DNA of 64,000 bases from Paracoccaceae bacterium (GTDB lineage Bacteria > Pseudomonadota > Alphaproteobacteria > Rhodobacterales > Rhodobacteraceae). Of the stretch, positions 35,181-44,353 are shown piece by piece. Location: NCBI GenBank assembly GCA_023383015.1, contig JAHDXW010000001.1, forward strand, positions 248,001 through 312,000, written 5' to 3'. The first letter of the stretch is position 1. The number at the start of each line of letters is the position of its first letter. A program made the position numbers and the translations under genes. The notes beneath the pieces are model-generated. The model was not told where the DNA came from, ran no database searches, and was given only the letters and a program-made list of their open reading frames with translations.

Positions 35181-36155
35181 ATGGCCGCGACGCACTCGAC
35201 CAGACCAACTCTCGCGAAATGCCTCGGGGCATCGGTGCTCGCGCTGGTCGCGGGAGCCGCGGCGCCGTCGGCGCAGGAATCGACCGATCCGATCCGCCTG
35301 ACGCTGCACGACTGGACCGGCCAGCTCATCACCACCCGGATCATGGGCGAGGTGCTGGCGCAGGCCGGCTACACCGTCGAGTATGTGCAGGCGGACTATC
35401 TCGCGCAGTTCGCCGGACTCGAGACCGGTGACCTGCACGTGGCCATGGAGATGTGGGAGACGACGGGGCGCGAGGCGATGGACGCCGCAACGTCCACCGG
35501 GCGGGTGGAGAATCTCGGCCCGACCGGCATGCTGGCCAAGGAGGAGTGGTGGTATCCCGCCTACATGGCCGAGCGCTGCCCCGGCCTGCCGAACTGGGAG
35601 GCGCTGAAGGAGCCCGCCTGCGCGGAGGCGTTCGCCACGGCCGAGACCGCACCGAAGGGTCGCTACCTTGGCGGGCCGGTGACATGGGGGGGCTTCGACG
35701 AGGAGAGGGTGGAAGCGCTGGATCTGCCTTTCGAGGTGATCCATGCCGGCACCGATGCCGCGCTGTTCGCCGAACTCGAAAGCGCCATCCAGCGGCAGGC
35801 GCCGATCATCCTGTGGGTCTACGCCCCGCACTGGGCGCCGGCAAAGTACGAGGGCGCCTGGGTCGAGTTTCCCGAATATGCTGCGGAGTGCTACAACGAC
35901 CCCGCCTGGGGCATCAATGCTGACCTTGCCTATGACTGCGGCAAGCCGTTCGGCGACATCTGGAAGGTCGCCTGGGCTGGGCTGAAGGACAAATGGCCGG
36001 GCGCCCACGCCGCGGTCACCGCCTTCCGTGTCGGTAACGATGAGATGGGCGCGATGATCACCGAGGTAGACCTCAACGGCCGGACAGTGGAGGCGGTGGT
36101 GGCCGACTGGATGGCCGGCAACGAATCGCGCTGGAAGGCCTGGATCGGTCGCTGA
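35181..36155 (+). CDS. Quaternary-amine ABC substrate-binding protein (ChoX/ProX-like)
   Basis: Periplasmic protein of the OpuAC family, 324 aa, signal peptide about 1-34. It has the family's HDWTGQLITTRIMGEVLAQAGYTVEYV opening, and aromatic residues in EEWWYPAY and YAPHWAP that could build the cation-pi box around a quaternary nitrogen. Its closest relatives bind glycine betaine, choline or proline betaine. AGGGGGAA precedes ATG 35181. First gene of the ABC operon, upstream of ATPase and fused permease. Confidence 0.88.
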   Translation: MAATHSTRPTLAKCLGASVLALVAGAAAPSAQESTDPIRLTLHDWTGQLITTRIMGEVLAQAGYTVEYVQADYLAQFAGLETGDLHVAMEMWETTGREAMDAATSTGRVENLGPTGMLAKEEWWYPAYMAERCPGLPNWEALKEPACAEAFATAETAPKGRYLGGPVTWGGFDEERVEALDLPFEVIHAGTDAALFAELESAIQRQAPIILWVYAPHWAPAKYEGAWVEFPEYAAECYNDPAWGINADLAYDCGKPFGDIWKVAWAGLKDKWPGAHAAVTAFRVGNDEMGAMITEVDLNGRTVEAVVADWMAGNESRWKAWIGR

Positions 36156-36198
36156 CACCGCCGCCGGCCCGCGCGTCCCGCCTGCCCGGAGCCCCCGC

Positions 36199-37233
36199 GT
36201 GAGCGATCCCGCCCTGCACGCAGCCCAGCCGCTTCTGGTCTGCCGAAATGTCTGGAAGCTGTTCGGTCCCCGCGCGGCCGAGACGCTCGCGGCGCTCGGG
36301 CCGGATCCGGCCCCCGAGCGGCTCGCCGCGGCCGGTCTGGTGGCGGCGGTGCGGGCGGTGGACCTGGCGGTGGGCGAGGGCGAGATCTGTGTGATCATGG
36401 GGCTGTCGGGGTCGGGCAAGTCGACCCTGGTGCGCTGCCTGTCGCGCCTTGTCGAGCCGACGGCGGGCGAGATCCTGTTCCGCGGGCAGAACCTGCTGGC
36501 GGCCTCGGAGGCGGAGATGACGATGATCCGCCGTCACAAAATGGGGATGGTCTTCCAGCACTTCGCGCTGCTGCCGCACATGACGGTGATGCAGAACGTG
36601 GCCTTTCCGCTCGAGGTGCAGGGCATGGGCCGGGCGTCGCGCGAGGAGCGGGCGGAGCGGATGATCGGCCTTGTCGGGCTGGCCGGGCGCGAGCACTTCT
36701 ACCCCCGCCAGCTGTCGGGCGGCCAGCAGCAGCGGGTGGGCATCGCCCGCAGCCTTGCCGCCGACCCCGAACTGTGGTTCCTCGACGAGCCGTTCTCGGC
36801 GCTCGACCCACTGATCCGCCGCGAGATGCAGGACGAGTTCATCCGCCTGCAGTCGGTGGTCAGGAAGACGATCGTCTTCATCACCCATGATTTCGACGAG
36901 GCGATCCGTCTTGCCGACCGGATCGTCATCATGAAGGACGGCGCGGTGGTGCAGGCCGGCACGCCCGAGGAGATCGTGCTGAACCCGGCCACCGCCTATG
37001 TTCGCGAGTTCACCCGGGCGGTGCCGAGGTCAAAGGTGGTACGGGTGGCGCGGGTAATGGGCGCTGTCGAGGGGCCGGCGCCGTCGGGCAGCGTACCCGC
37101 CCGCGCCACCGTGGCCGAAGCCGCGCCCCTGTTCCTCGACGGCGCGGCGGCGCTGCGGGTGCTTGGTGATGATGGTGCCACGGTCGGCCACCTGCACCGC
37201 GACGCGGTGGTGGTGCTGATGCTGGGGGGATGA
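36199..37233 (+). CDS. Quaternary-amine ABC transporter ATPase (ProV-like)
   Basis: ATPase of 344 aa of the glycine betaine/proline class. The ProV-specific N-terminal extension NVWKLFGPRAAE is followed by Walker A GLSGSGKST (68-76), signature LSGGQQQRVGIARSL and Walker B LWFLDEPFSALDP. The C-terminal 80 residues correspond to a shortened regulatory region (HLHRDAVV ending), less than a full CBS pair. Starts with GTG; three bases separate its stop from the permease TTG. Confidence 0.93.
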   Translation: MSDPALHAAQPLLVCRNVWKLFGPRAAETLAALGPDPAPERLAAAGLVAAVRAVDLAVGEGEICVIMGLSGSGKSTLVRCLSRLVEPTAGEILFRGQNLLAASEAEMTMIRRHKMGMVFQHFALLPHMTVMQNVAFPLEVQGMGRASREERAERMIGLVGLAGREHFYPRQLSGGQQQRVGIARSLAADPELWFLDEPFSALDPLIRREMQDEFIRLQSVVRKTIVFITHDFDEAIRLADRIVIMKDGAVVQAGTPEEIVLNPATAYVREFTRAVPRSKVVRVARVMGAVEGPAPSGSVPARATVAEAAPLFLDGAAALRVLGDDGATVGHLHRDAVVVLMLGG

Positions 37234-37236
37234 GCT

Positions 37237-39258
37237 TTGGCGCATCCGCTTGAGGCTGCCGCCGGACCCGCCGCCCGCGCGCGCCTGGGAGGCGGCGGAC
37301 TGCCTGCCTGGGCGGCCGTGCTGGGCGGTTTCGGCGCCCTGTGGCTCTGGGGAAGGGGCGTGGCCCCCTGGGCCTTCGACTATCCCCGCGCCCTGGTCCT
37401 GCCCGCCCGCCGATGGATCGGCGCGGCCACCCGTTGGCTTCTGAACGAGGCCGACTTCGGCCTCTTCACCTTCACCGACGCCACGCGCTTCATCGCTTCG
37501 GTGATCGACCTGCCCTACCGGCTGGCGCTTGGCGCCCTCTCGGGCGGCTTTCCGGCGATCGGGCTGGCCCCGATGGGCTGGGTTGGGGTGGTGGCGCTTG
37601 CCGCGCTGATCGGGCACCGGGCCGGCGGCCTGCGGTTAGCCACTCTGGTTGCCGCCTGCTTCGCCTTTCTCGCCGTCTTCGGCCAGTGGACGAGCGCGAT
37701 GGTCACCCTTGCCTCGATCCTGGTCGCGGTACCGCTGGGGGTCGCGGGGGGCCTGGCGCTCGGTCTGGCGGGACACCGCTGGCTGTGGTTCGCGCGGGCG
37801 ATCGAGCCGATCCTCGACCTGATGCAGACGATTCCCGTCTTCGCCTATCTGGTGCCGATCCTCATCCTCTTCGGCTTCGGCCCGACGGCGGCGGTGGTGG
37901 CGACGCTGATCTACGCCATGCCGCCGATGACGCGGGTGACGATGCTGGCGCTCGCCCGCGTGCCCGACGATATCCGCGACCTCGGCCGGATGATCGGCTG
38001 CACGCGGCGGCAGATGACCTGGCGGGTGATGTTGCCCTCGGCCAAGGACCGGCTGATGGTCGGGGTCAACCAGGTGATAATGCTGTCGCTCAACATGGTC
38101 ATCATCGCCTCGATGATCGGCGCCGGCGGGCTTGGCTTCGACGTGCTGTCGGCGCTCCGCCGGCTCGACTTCGGCACCGGGCTCGAGGCGGGGCTGGCGA
38201 TCGTCGCGCTGGCGATCGCGCTCGACCGGCTGAGCCAGGCATTCGCCGAACGCGCCGCCCTGCCGCTGGCGCCTGCCGCCGGCCGCGGCCCGGTCGCCCG
38301 CCACCCCTACCTTGCCGGGGCGCTGGCAACGATCCTTGCCGCGGGGCTGCTCGCCGCGCTCATGCCCGCTGCGCAGACGTACCCCGAGGCGCTGCGGGTG
38401 ACCACCGGGCCCTTCTGGTCGGACCTCGTCGCCTGGATCAACGTCAACTACTTCGACAGCCTCGAGGCCATGAAGAACGCGCTGCTGCTGAACCTGCTGA
38501 TCCCCTTCAAGCGCTTCCTCGCCGGGCTGCCCTGGCTTGGGGTGGCGGGGCTTCTGGCCTTTGCCGGCTGGCGGCTCGGCGGGGCGCGGCTTGCGCTGAT
38601 CGCCGGCGGGCTTGCGGTGCTGATCGCCGTCGTCGACCTCTGGGAGGAGGCGATGGTCACCGTCTACCTCTGCGGCATCTCGGTGGCGATCGCGATGCTG
38701 ATCGGCCTGCCGCTCGGCATCCTCGCGGCCGAGCGCGAGGGGCTGTGGCGCTGGCTGAGGCTGACCATCGACACGCTGCAGACGCTGCCCTCGTTCGTCT
38801 ACCTGATGCCGGCGGTGATGCTGTTCAGGGTCGGCGACTTCACCGCCATGCTTGCCGTCGTCGCCTATTCGGTGGCGCCGGCGATCCGCTACACAGTCCT
38901 CGGCCTGCAGGGGGTGGACCCGCGGCTGGTCGAGGCCGGGCGCGCCATGGGCTGCACGCGGCGGCAGATCCTGATGCACATCCGCCTGCGCCTCGCGCTG
39001 CCCGAAATCCTGCTCGGGCTGAACCAGACCATCATGTTCGCGCTCTCCATGCTGGTCATCACCGCGCTGGTCGGCACCCGCGACCTTGGCCAGGAGGTCT
39101 ACATCGCGCTGACCAAGGCCGACCCCGGGCGCGGGCTGGTGGCGGGGCTGGCGGTGGCCTTCATCGCCATCATCGCCGACCGGCTGATCCAGGCCGCCGC
39201 CGCGCGGGCGCGGGCGCGGCTCGGCCTTGCAGCAGGAGGGCCGCGTGAGCACGCCTGA
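37237..39258 (+). CDS. Fused double ABC permease for quaternary amines
   Basis: Membrane protein of 673 aa with two BPD-type permease domains in tandem. The first half has an EAA-like loop DLGRMIGCTRRQMTWRVMLP (around residue 250), and the second AGRAMGCTRRQILMHIRL (around 570), so the two halves are clearly duplicated. Typical ProW/ChoW permeases are about 280-350 aa and act as homodimers; here one chain supplies both halves. The start is TTG 37237 with GGGGGA upstream; no ATG exists near the N-terminus. It overlaps the kinase gene by 14 bases. Confidence 0.9.
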   Translation: MAHPLEAAAGPAARARLGGGGLPAWAAVLGGFGALWLWGRGVAPWAFDYPRALVLPARRWIGAATRWLLNEADFGLFTFTDATRFIASVIDLPYRLALGALSGGFPAIGLAPMGWVGVVALAALIGHRAGGLRLATLVAACFAFLAVFGQWTSAMVTLASILVAVPLGVAGGLALGLAGHRWLWFARAIEPILDLMQTIPVFAYLVPILILFGFGPTAAVVATLIYAMPPMTRVTMLALARVPDDIRDLGRMIGCTRRQMTWRVMLPSAKDRLMVGVNQVIMLSLNMVIIASMIGAGGLGFDVLSALRRLDFGTGLEAGLAIVALAIALDRLSQAFAERAALPLAPAAGRGPVARHPYLAGALATILAAGLLAALMPAAQTYPEALRVTTGPFWSDLVAWINVNYFDSLEAMKNALLLNLLIPFKRFLAGLPWLGVAGLLAFAGWRLGGARLALIAGGLAVLIAVVDLWEEAMVTVYLCGISVAIAMLIGLPLGILAAEREGLWRWLRLTIDTLQTLPSFVYLMPAVMLFRVGDFTAMLAVVAYSVAPAIRYTVLGLQGVDPRLVEAGRAMGCTRRQILMHIRLRLALPEILLGLNQTIMFALSMLVITALVGTRDLGQEVYIALTKADPGRGLVAGLAVAFIAIIADRLIQAAAARARARLGLAAGGPREHA

Positions 39259-40126
39259 GCGTATCGGTATCCTGCCCTGCTGGCAGGGCGAGCCCCGGGC
39301 GGAGCCGATGGCCGGGGGGCTCTCCAACGAGATCTGGAAGGTCACCGACGCGGCCGGCGCGCATGTCGTGCGCTTCGGCGCCGACTACCCCTTCCACCAC
39401 GTCCTGCGCGCGCGCGAGGCGATGACGGCCCGCGCCGCCCATGCCGCGGGTTTCGGCCCGGCGGTCGAGCACGACGGTCCCGGCGTGATGGTTACGGCGT
39501 TCCTCGATGCCCGGACGTGGACGGCTGCCGACGTCCGCGCCAACCCCGAACGGCTGGCGGTGCTGCTGCGCGACTTCCACGCCGCGATGCCGGGCCATGT
39601 CTCGGGCCCGGCCTTCCTCTTTTGGCCCTTCCACGTCATCCGCGACTACGCCCGAACGCTTGCGGGCAGCACCCATGCACCGGCGCTGCCGGGGCTTCTG
39701 GCCCTTTCGGCGGAGATGGAGGCGGCACAGCCGCCGCTTCCGATCGTTTTCGCCCATCACGACCTCCTGCCCGCCAACATCCTGGACGACGGCAGCCGTC
39801 TGTGGCTGATCGACTTCGAATATGCGGGGTTCGGAACAGCGATGTTCGACCTCGCAGGCGCCGCCGCCAACGCCGGCATGGACGCTGCCGCCGCCGGCAC
39901 GTTGCTCGCGGCATATTTCGGCCGGCCGCCCGGGCCAGCGCTCGTCCGCGCCTTCGACGCGATGCAGGTCGCGGCGCTGGTGCGCGAGGCGATGTGGGCG
40001 ATGGTCTCGGGCCTGCACCTTTCGGCGCCCGGGGTCGACTACGACGCCTACGCCTCGGAGAACCTCGACCGTCTCGCCACTGCGCTCGACCGCTACCGCA
40101 TGTTTCACGGAAAGCCGCGCCCATGA
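39245..40126 (+). CDS. Choline/thiamine-kinase-like phosphotransferase
   Basis: Kinase with the APH/choline kinase fold, 293 aa. GGLSNEIWKV near the N-terminus, HHDLLPANIL (catalytic loop) and LIDFEYAGFGTAMFDLAG (Mg-binding DFE) place it with bacterial choline or thiamine kinases. It lies between the ABC permease and the demethylating oxidoreductase, overlapping both, so it probably phosphorylates the imported amine or a breakdown product. Start GTG 39245 has AGGAGG five bases upstream, an excellent site. Confidence 0.85.
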   Translation: MSTPERIGILPCWQGEPRAEPMAGGLSNEIWKVTDAAGAHVVRFGADYPFHHVLRAREAMTARAAHAAGFGPAVEHDGPGVMVTAFLDARTWTAADVRANPERLAVLLRDFHAAMPGHVSGPAFLFWPFHVIRDYARTLAGSTHAPALPGLLALSAEMEAAQPPLPIVFAHHDLLPANILDDGSRLWLIDFEYAGFGTAMFDLAGAAANAGMDAAAAGTLLAAYFGRPPGPALVRAFDAMQVAALVREAMWAMVSGLHLSAPGVDYDAYASENLDRLATALDRYRMFHGKPRP

Positions 40127-42564
40127 CCCTTCCCGACAAGGTCCAGATCGTCGTCATTGGCGGCGGCATCATCGGCTGCTCGACCGCCTACCACCTGGCG
40201 CGCGATCACAAGGCGGATGTTGTTCTGCTCGAACAAGGCCGGCTGACCTCGGGGTCGACGTGGCATGCGGCCGGGCTGGTGGGGCAGTTGCGCTCCTCGG
40301 CCTCGATCACGCGGGTGCTGAAGTACTCCGTCGACCTCTACAAGCGGCTCGATGCCGAGACCGGGCTTGCCACCGGCTGGAAGATGACCGGCTGCCTGCG
40401 CCTTGCCACAACGCCCGACCGCTGGACCGAGTTCCGTCGGCTCGCCACCACCGCGCGCAGCTTCGGCATGGAGATGCATCTGATCTCGCCCGAAGAGGTG
40501 CGTCGGATGTCGCCGCTGATGGATGTCTCCGACCTGATCGGCGCCTCGTGGCTGCCGACCGACGGCCAGGCGAGCCCCTCCGACATCACGCAGAGCCTTG
40601 CGAAGGGCGCCCGCATGCACGGTGCCCGCATCATCGAGGGGGTGCGTGTCACGGGTTTCGTGACTGCCGGACGGCGAATCACCGCCGTGCGCACCGACAG
40701 GGGCGACATCGCCTGCGAGACGGTCGTCAACTGCGCCGGAATGTGGGCGCGGCAGGTCGGCGCGATGGCAGGCGTCACCGTGCCGCTGCAGCCGCTCAAG
40801 CACCAGTACATCGTCACCGACCGCATCCCCGGCCTCGGCGCCGATGCGCCCACCATCCGCGATCCCGACCGGCGGACCTACTTCAAGGAGGAGGTCGGCG
40901 GCCTCGTCATGGGCGGCTACGAGCCGGACCCCCAGCCCTGGATCCTGGACGACGTACCGCCGGACTGGGAGTTCCGGCTGTTCGATGACGACTACGACCA
41001 TTTCGAGCAGCACATGAACCAGGCAATCGCGCGCATCCCCGCACTGCGCGAGGCCGGCGTGAAGCAGATGATCAACGGTCCCGAGAGCTTCACGCCGGAC
41101 GGCAACTTCATCCTCGGCGCCGCGCCGGAATGCGCCAACATGTTTGTCGGCGCGGGCTTCAACGCCTTCGGCATCGCCTCGGGCGGCGGCGCGGGCTGGG
41201 TGCTCGCGGAATGGGCAATGACTGGCGAGGCGCCGCTCGACCTGTGGGTAGTGGACATCCGCCGCTTCTCGGACATGCACCGCGACCGCCGCTGGGTCGC
41301 CGAACGCACGCTCGAAGCCTATGGCAAGCACTACACCATCGCCTATCCGCACGAGGAATACGAAAGCGGACGGCCGCGCATCGTCTCGCCGCTCTACGGC
41401 CGGCTGAAGGCGCTGCGGGCCGTGTTCGGCTCCAAGCTCGGGTGGGAGCGGCCGAACTGGTTTGCCCCCGCAGGCATGGCGGCTCAGGACATCTACGCCA
41501 TGGGCCGGCAGAACTGGTTCGGGGCCGTCGGCGAGGAGCATGCGCATGTCCGCAATGCCGTCGGCGTCTTCGATCAGTCGTCCTTCGCCAAATTCGAGCT
41601 GGCCGGCGCCGGCGCCGCCCTTGCGCTCGACTGGATCTGCGCCGGCCATGTCACGCGGCCGCCCGGCCGGCTGACCTACACGCAGCTTCTGAACAGCCGC
41701 GGCGGCATCGAGGCCGACCTGACGGTGGCCCGCCTTGCCGAGGACCGCTTCTACATCGTCACCGGCACCGGCTTCCGCAGTCATGACGCGGGCTGGATCG
41801 CCGACCATCTGCCGGCGGTTGGCGAGGTGCGGCTGGCCGACGTCACCGCCGACTGGGGCGTGCTGTCGCTGATGGGGCCGAGGGCGAGGGACGTGCTTGC
41901 CCGCGTCACCGCGGCCGACGTCTCGAATGCGGCCTTCCCCTTCGGCCATGTCCGCGAGATCATCATCGCCGGGGCGCCGGTGCGGGCGCTGCGGGTAACC
42001 TATGTGGGCGAGCTCGGCTGGGAGCTGCATGTGCCGATCGCCGCCACGGGCGAGGTGTTCGACGCGCTGATGGCGGCGGGCGCCGCCGACGGGATCAGGC
42101 CGGTGGGCTACCGGGCGCTCGACTCGCTCCGGCTCGAGAAGGGCTACCGCGCCTGGTCCTCCGACATCACGCCGAACGACACCCCCTTCGAGGCCGGGCT
42201 CGGCTGGGCGGTGAAGATGCGCTCCAACATCCCCTTCCTCGGCCGCGCCGCGCTTGAACGGGCGGCCGGCGCGCCCCTGCGCAAGCGCTTCGCGGGTTTC
42301 GCGCTCGACGACCCCGACGCGGTCCTGGTCGGGCGCGAGACGATCCTGCGCGACGGCGAGGCGGTGGGCTATCTGACCTCGGGCGGCTTCGGCTACACGA
42401 TCGGCAAGGCGGTCGGCTACGGCTATGTCCGCAACCCCGCCGGCGTCACCGACGCATGGCTTTCCGCCGGGAACTACGAGCTTGTCGTTGCGGGCGAGGT
42501 GCTTGCTGCACGGATCGGCCTGCGGCCTTTCCACGACCCCGAGGGGCTTCGGGTGAAGGCGTAG
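40123..42564 (+). CDS. Dimethylglycine/sarcosine dehydrogenase-like FAD-GcvT protein
   Basis: Two-domain enzyme, 813 aa. Residues 1-about 390 are a DAO-type FAD domain: VVIGGGIIGCSTAYHL and STWHAAGL, where His48 is the expected covalent FAD site in dimethylglycine and sarcosine dehydrogenases. Residues about 400-800 are a GcvT-like folate domain (GVLSLMGPRARDVL, GELGWELHVP, RLEKGYRAWSSDITPNDTP), which passes the removed methyl as methylene-tetrahydrofolate. It therefore oxidatively demethylates an N-methyl compound from the transporter, most simply dimethylglycine. ATGA overlap with the kinase gene. Confidence 0.92.
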   Translation: MTLPDKVQIVVIGGGIIGCSTAYHLARDHKADVVLLEQGRLTSGSTWHAAGLVGQLRSSASITRVLKYSVDLYKRLDAETGLATGWKMTGCLRLATTPDRWTEFRRLATTARSFGMEMHLISPEEVRRMSPLMDVSDLIGASWLPTDGQASPSDITQSLAKGARMHGARIIEGVRVTGFVTAGRRITAVRTDRGDIACETVVNCAGMWARQVGAMAGVTVPLQPLKHQYIVTDRIPGLGADAPTIRDPDRRTYFKEEVGGLVMGGYEPDPQPWILDDVPPDWEFRLFDDDYDHFEQHMNQAIARIPALREAGVKQMINGPESFTPDGNFILGAAPECANMFVGAGFNAFGIASGGGAGWVLAEWAMTGEAPLDLWVVDIRRFSDMHRDRRWVAERTLEAYGKHYTIAYPHEEYESGRPRIVSPLYGRLKALRAVFGSKLGWERPNWFAPAGMAAQDIYAMGRQNWFGAVGEEHAHVRNAVGVFDQSSFAKFELAGAGAALALDWICAGHVTRPPGRLTYTQLLNSRGGIEADLTVARLAEDRFYIVTGTGFRSHDAGWIADHLPAVGEVRLADVTADWGVLSLMGPRARDVLARVTAADVSNAAFPFGHVREIIIAGAPVRALRVTYVGELGWELHVPIAATGEVFDALMAAGAADGIRPVGYRALDSLRLEKGYRAWSSDITPNDTPFEAGLGWAVKMRSNIPFLGRAALERAAGAPLRKRFAGFALDDPDAVLVGRETILRDGEAVGYLTSGGFGYTIGKAVGYGYVRNPAGVTDAWLSAGNYELVVAGEVLAARIGLRPFHDPEGLRVKA

Positions 42565-42599
42565 GGCGTCGCCCGGAGGGGAAAGCCCCGCCACGGGCT

Positions 42600-42624
42600 G
42601 CCGGCCGCTGGGGCAAGGGCCGGC
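42600..42624. terminator. Hairpin after the demethylase gene
   Basis: GCCGGCC (42600-42606) pairs with GGCCGGC (42618-42624) over 11 bases, in the 97-base gap between the convergent demethylase and methyltransferase genes. Further GC-rich self-complementary bases follow up to the methyltransferase stop. Confidence 0.45.
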
Positions 42625-42661
42625 CGGGTCGGGGCGGGCGTGAGCGGCCCCTCGGCCCCGT

Positions 42662-43288
42662 CTAGCCGCGCCGCAGTACGACGGCGAGGCTCGGCACCGT
42701 CCCGGCCTCGCCCGGCATCGAGACGTAGGGCGGGGTGCGATCGACCAGCCGTGCCAGCCCCCCCAGGCTGTCGATGTGGGCGGCGAAGCCGCCCTCCCAC
42801 AGCGTCGTCTTCACCGTCATCACCAGCACGCCCCCGGGCCGGCAGACGCGCACGAGCTCGTCCAGCCCCTCGGGGCCGACATGGCCGGTGGTGAAGACCC
42901 CGGTGCAGACGACGGCGGCGAAATGGCCTTCCGCGAAAGGCAGCGGTCCGCCCAGGGCGAGCCGGTGCAGGGCCCGGTACACCTGCTTGCGGGCGGCCAC
43001 CGCGAGCATTCCCTCCGAGATATCAAGCCCCTCGACCTCGGGCCAGCCGAGGATGCCGAGCCACTCGCCGACCAGCCCGGTGCCGGCCCCGGCATCGAGC
43101 ACCGGTGCCGCTCCGCGCGGAAGGTGGCGGGCCAGGAGTGCCAGGCAGATCGCCGGATGGCGATAGCCCGCTGCCGCCATCTCGGTGTCATAGCTCTCGG
43201 CCCAGCGGTCGTAGAGGGCGGCGACCTCCTCGGCCGAGCCCGCACCGTAGACCGCCCCGAGGTTCCCCAAATGCCCGCCCCCCGCCAT
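42662..43288 (-). CDS. Class I SAM-dependent methyltransferase
   Basis: Methyltransferase of 208 aa with motif I VLDAGAGTGLVGEWLG, GLDISEGMLAVA and the AAVVCTGVFTTGHVGPEGLDELVRV core. The N-terminal YDRWAESYDTEMAAAGYRHP resembles Williams-Beuren-region (WBSCR27) methyltransferases. Substrate unknown. It diverges from the second choline-kinase-like gene; a perfect dyad lies between them. Confidence 0.85.
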   Translation of the reverse strand: MAGGGHLGNLGAVYGAGSAEEVAALYDRWAESYDTEMAAAGYRHPAICLALLARHLPRGAAPVLDAGAGTGLVGEWLGILGWPEVEGLDISEGMLAVAARKQVYRALHRLALGGPLPFAEGHFAAVVCTGVFTTGHVGPEGLDELVRVCRPGGVLVMTVKTTLWEGGFAAHIDSLGGLARLVDRTPPYVSMPGEAGTVPSLAVVLRRG

Positions 43289-43332
43289 CGCCGCCCCCGC
43301 CCCGGTGTCGCCGCGCGACCATAGCGTTCGGC

Positions 43333-43349
43333 CGGTTTCTGTGAAACCG
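43333..43349. promoter_or_regulatory. Perfect dyad CGGTTTC-TGT-GAAACCG
   Basis: Seven-base arms (43333-43339, 43343-43349) with a 3-base centre, in the 91-base divergent space between the methyltransferase and the kinase genes. Size and symmetry suit an operator for a dimeric regulator; it could also fold as a hairpin in the kinase leader. Confidence 0.45.
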
Positions 43350-43379
43350 TGTTCGCCGGGAATGGGAAGTGGGGACGTG

Positions 43380-44276
43380 ATGACCGACGCCATCGACGCC
43401 ATCGCCGCGACCATTCCGGCACTTGCGGGCTGGCGGGGCCGCGCCGAGCGGATGGGCGGGCTGACCAACCGCGTCTACCGTCTTGGCGAGTACATCCTGC
43501 GCATTCCGGGCGAGGGTACGGCGGAGTATATCGACCGCGCCAACGAGGCCGTCGCGGCCCGGGCCGCAGCCGCGGCCGGTGTGTCGCCCGAGGTCGTGCA
43601 TGCCGATCCGGCCAGCGGCCTCATGGTCACCCGCATTCTGGCCGGGGTGGTCACGATGACGCCCGAGCTGTTCCGCAGCCGCGCCGGCGCCCCCGCCCGG
43701 GCCGGGCGAGCGTTTGCCCGGCTGCACCGGTCGGGCGCCGTCTTTCCCTTCCGCTTCGAGCTTTTCGCGATGATCGACGACTACCTGCGACTGCTGGCCG
43801 GCCGCGACGTGGCCCTGCCCGCCGGATACCACGACGTCGTCGCGGAGGCCGGCGTGGTGCGTGCCGCGCTTGCCGCCCGGCCGGTGGTACCGGTTGCCTG
43901 TCACTGCGACCCGCTGTGCGAGAACCTGCTCGATGCCGGGACGCGCATGTGGCTTGTCGACTGGGAGTATTCGGGGATGAACGACCCGATGTGGGACCTC
44001 GGCGATCTCTCGGTCGAGGGCGGCTTCGGCCCCGAGCAGGACGAGGAGATGCTGGCCGCCTATTTCGGCGGCGAGGCGCCGGCCGGACAGCGCGGCCGGA
44101 TGGTCGTCTACAAGGCGATGTGCGATCTCCTGTGGACGCTCTGGGGGCTGATCCAACTGGCAAACGCCAACCCCGCCGACGACTTCCGCCGCTATGCCGA
44201 CACCCGCTTTGCCCGCTGCCGGACGCTGATAGCCGATCCCGACTTCGCCGTGCATCTGCGCGCGATCGAGGAGTGA
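43380..44276 (+). CDS. Choline kinase-like phosphotransferase
   Basis: Second APH/choline-kinase family protein here, 298 aa: GGLTNRVYRLGEYILRIPG at the N-terminus, VACHCDPLCENLL catalytic loop and LVDWEYSGMNDPMWDLGDLS (Mg site, Brenner motif). The motifs fit choline/ethanolamine kinases better than those of the first kinase. It may make phosphocholine, but lies apart from the ABC operon behind the methyltransferase. ATG 43380 chosen; GTG 43377 is adjacent. Confidence 0.85.
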   Translation: MTDAIDAIAATIPALAGWRGRAERMGGLTNRVYRLGEYILRIPGEGTAEYIDRANEAVAARAAAAAGVSPEVVHADPASGLMVTRILAGVVTMTPELFRSRAGAPARAGRAFARLHRSGAVFPFRFELFAMIDDYLRLLAGRDVALPAGYHDVVAEAGVVRAALAARPVVPVACHCDPLCENLLDAGTRMWLVDWEYSGMNDPMWDLGDLSVEGGFGPEQDEEMLAAYFGGEAPAGQRGRMVVYKAMCDLLWTLWGLIQLANANPADDFRRYADTRFARCRTLIADPDFAVHLRAIEE

Positions 44277-44299
44277 TCCAGCCGACAAGGGATGGTTGA

Positions 44300-44340
44300 G
44301 ATGCCTTTCATGATGGATTAGGAATCAGTTCTGAGGCATC
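44300..44340. promoter_or_regulatory. Long-spaced inverted repeat upstream of XRE-hyf genes
   Basis: GATGCCT (44300-44306) and AGGCATC (44334-44340) are exact reverse complements 27 bases apart, the right arm touching the AGGAGG ribosome site of the XRE gene. The gap is the only AT-rich region before the hyf-like genes. It may be the operator for the XRE protein or a leader stem masking its ribosome site. Confidence 0.4.
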
Positions 44341-44353
44341 AGGAGGCAACCCC

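Noticed and set aside
33264-36419. 1051-codon open frame on the minus strand
   Set aside because: It crosses the oxidase, part of the DeoR gene and the binding-protein gene, with Arg/Pro/Gly-rich sequence and no domain.
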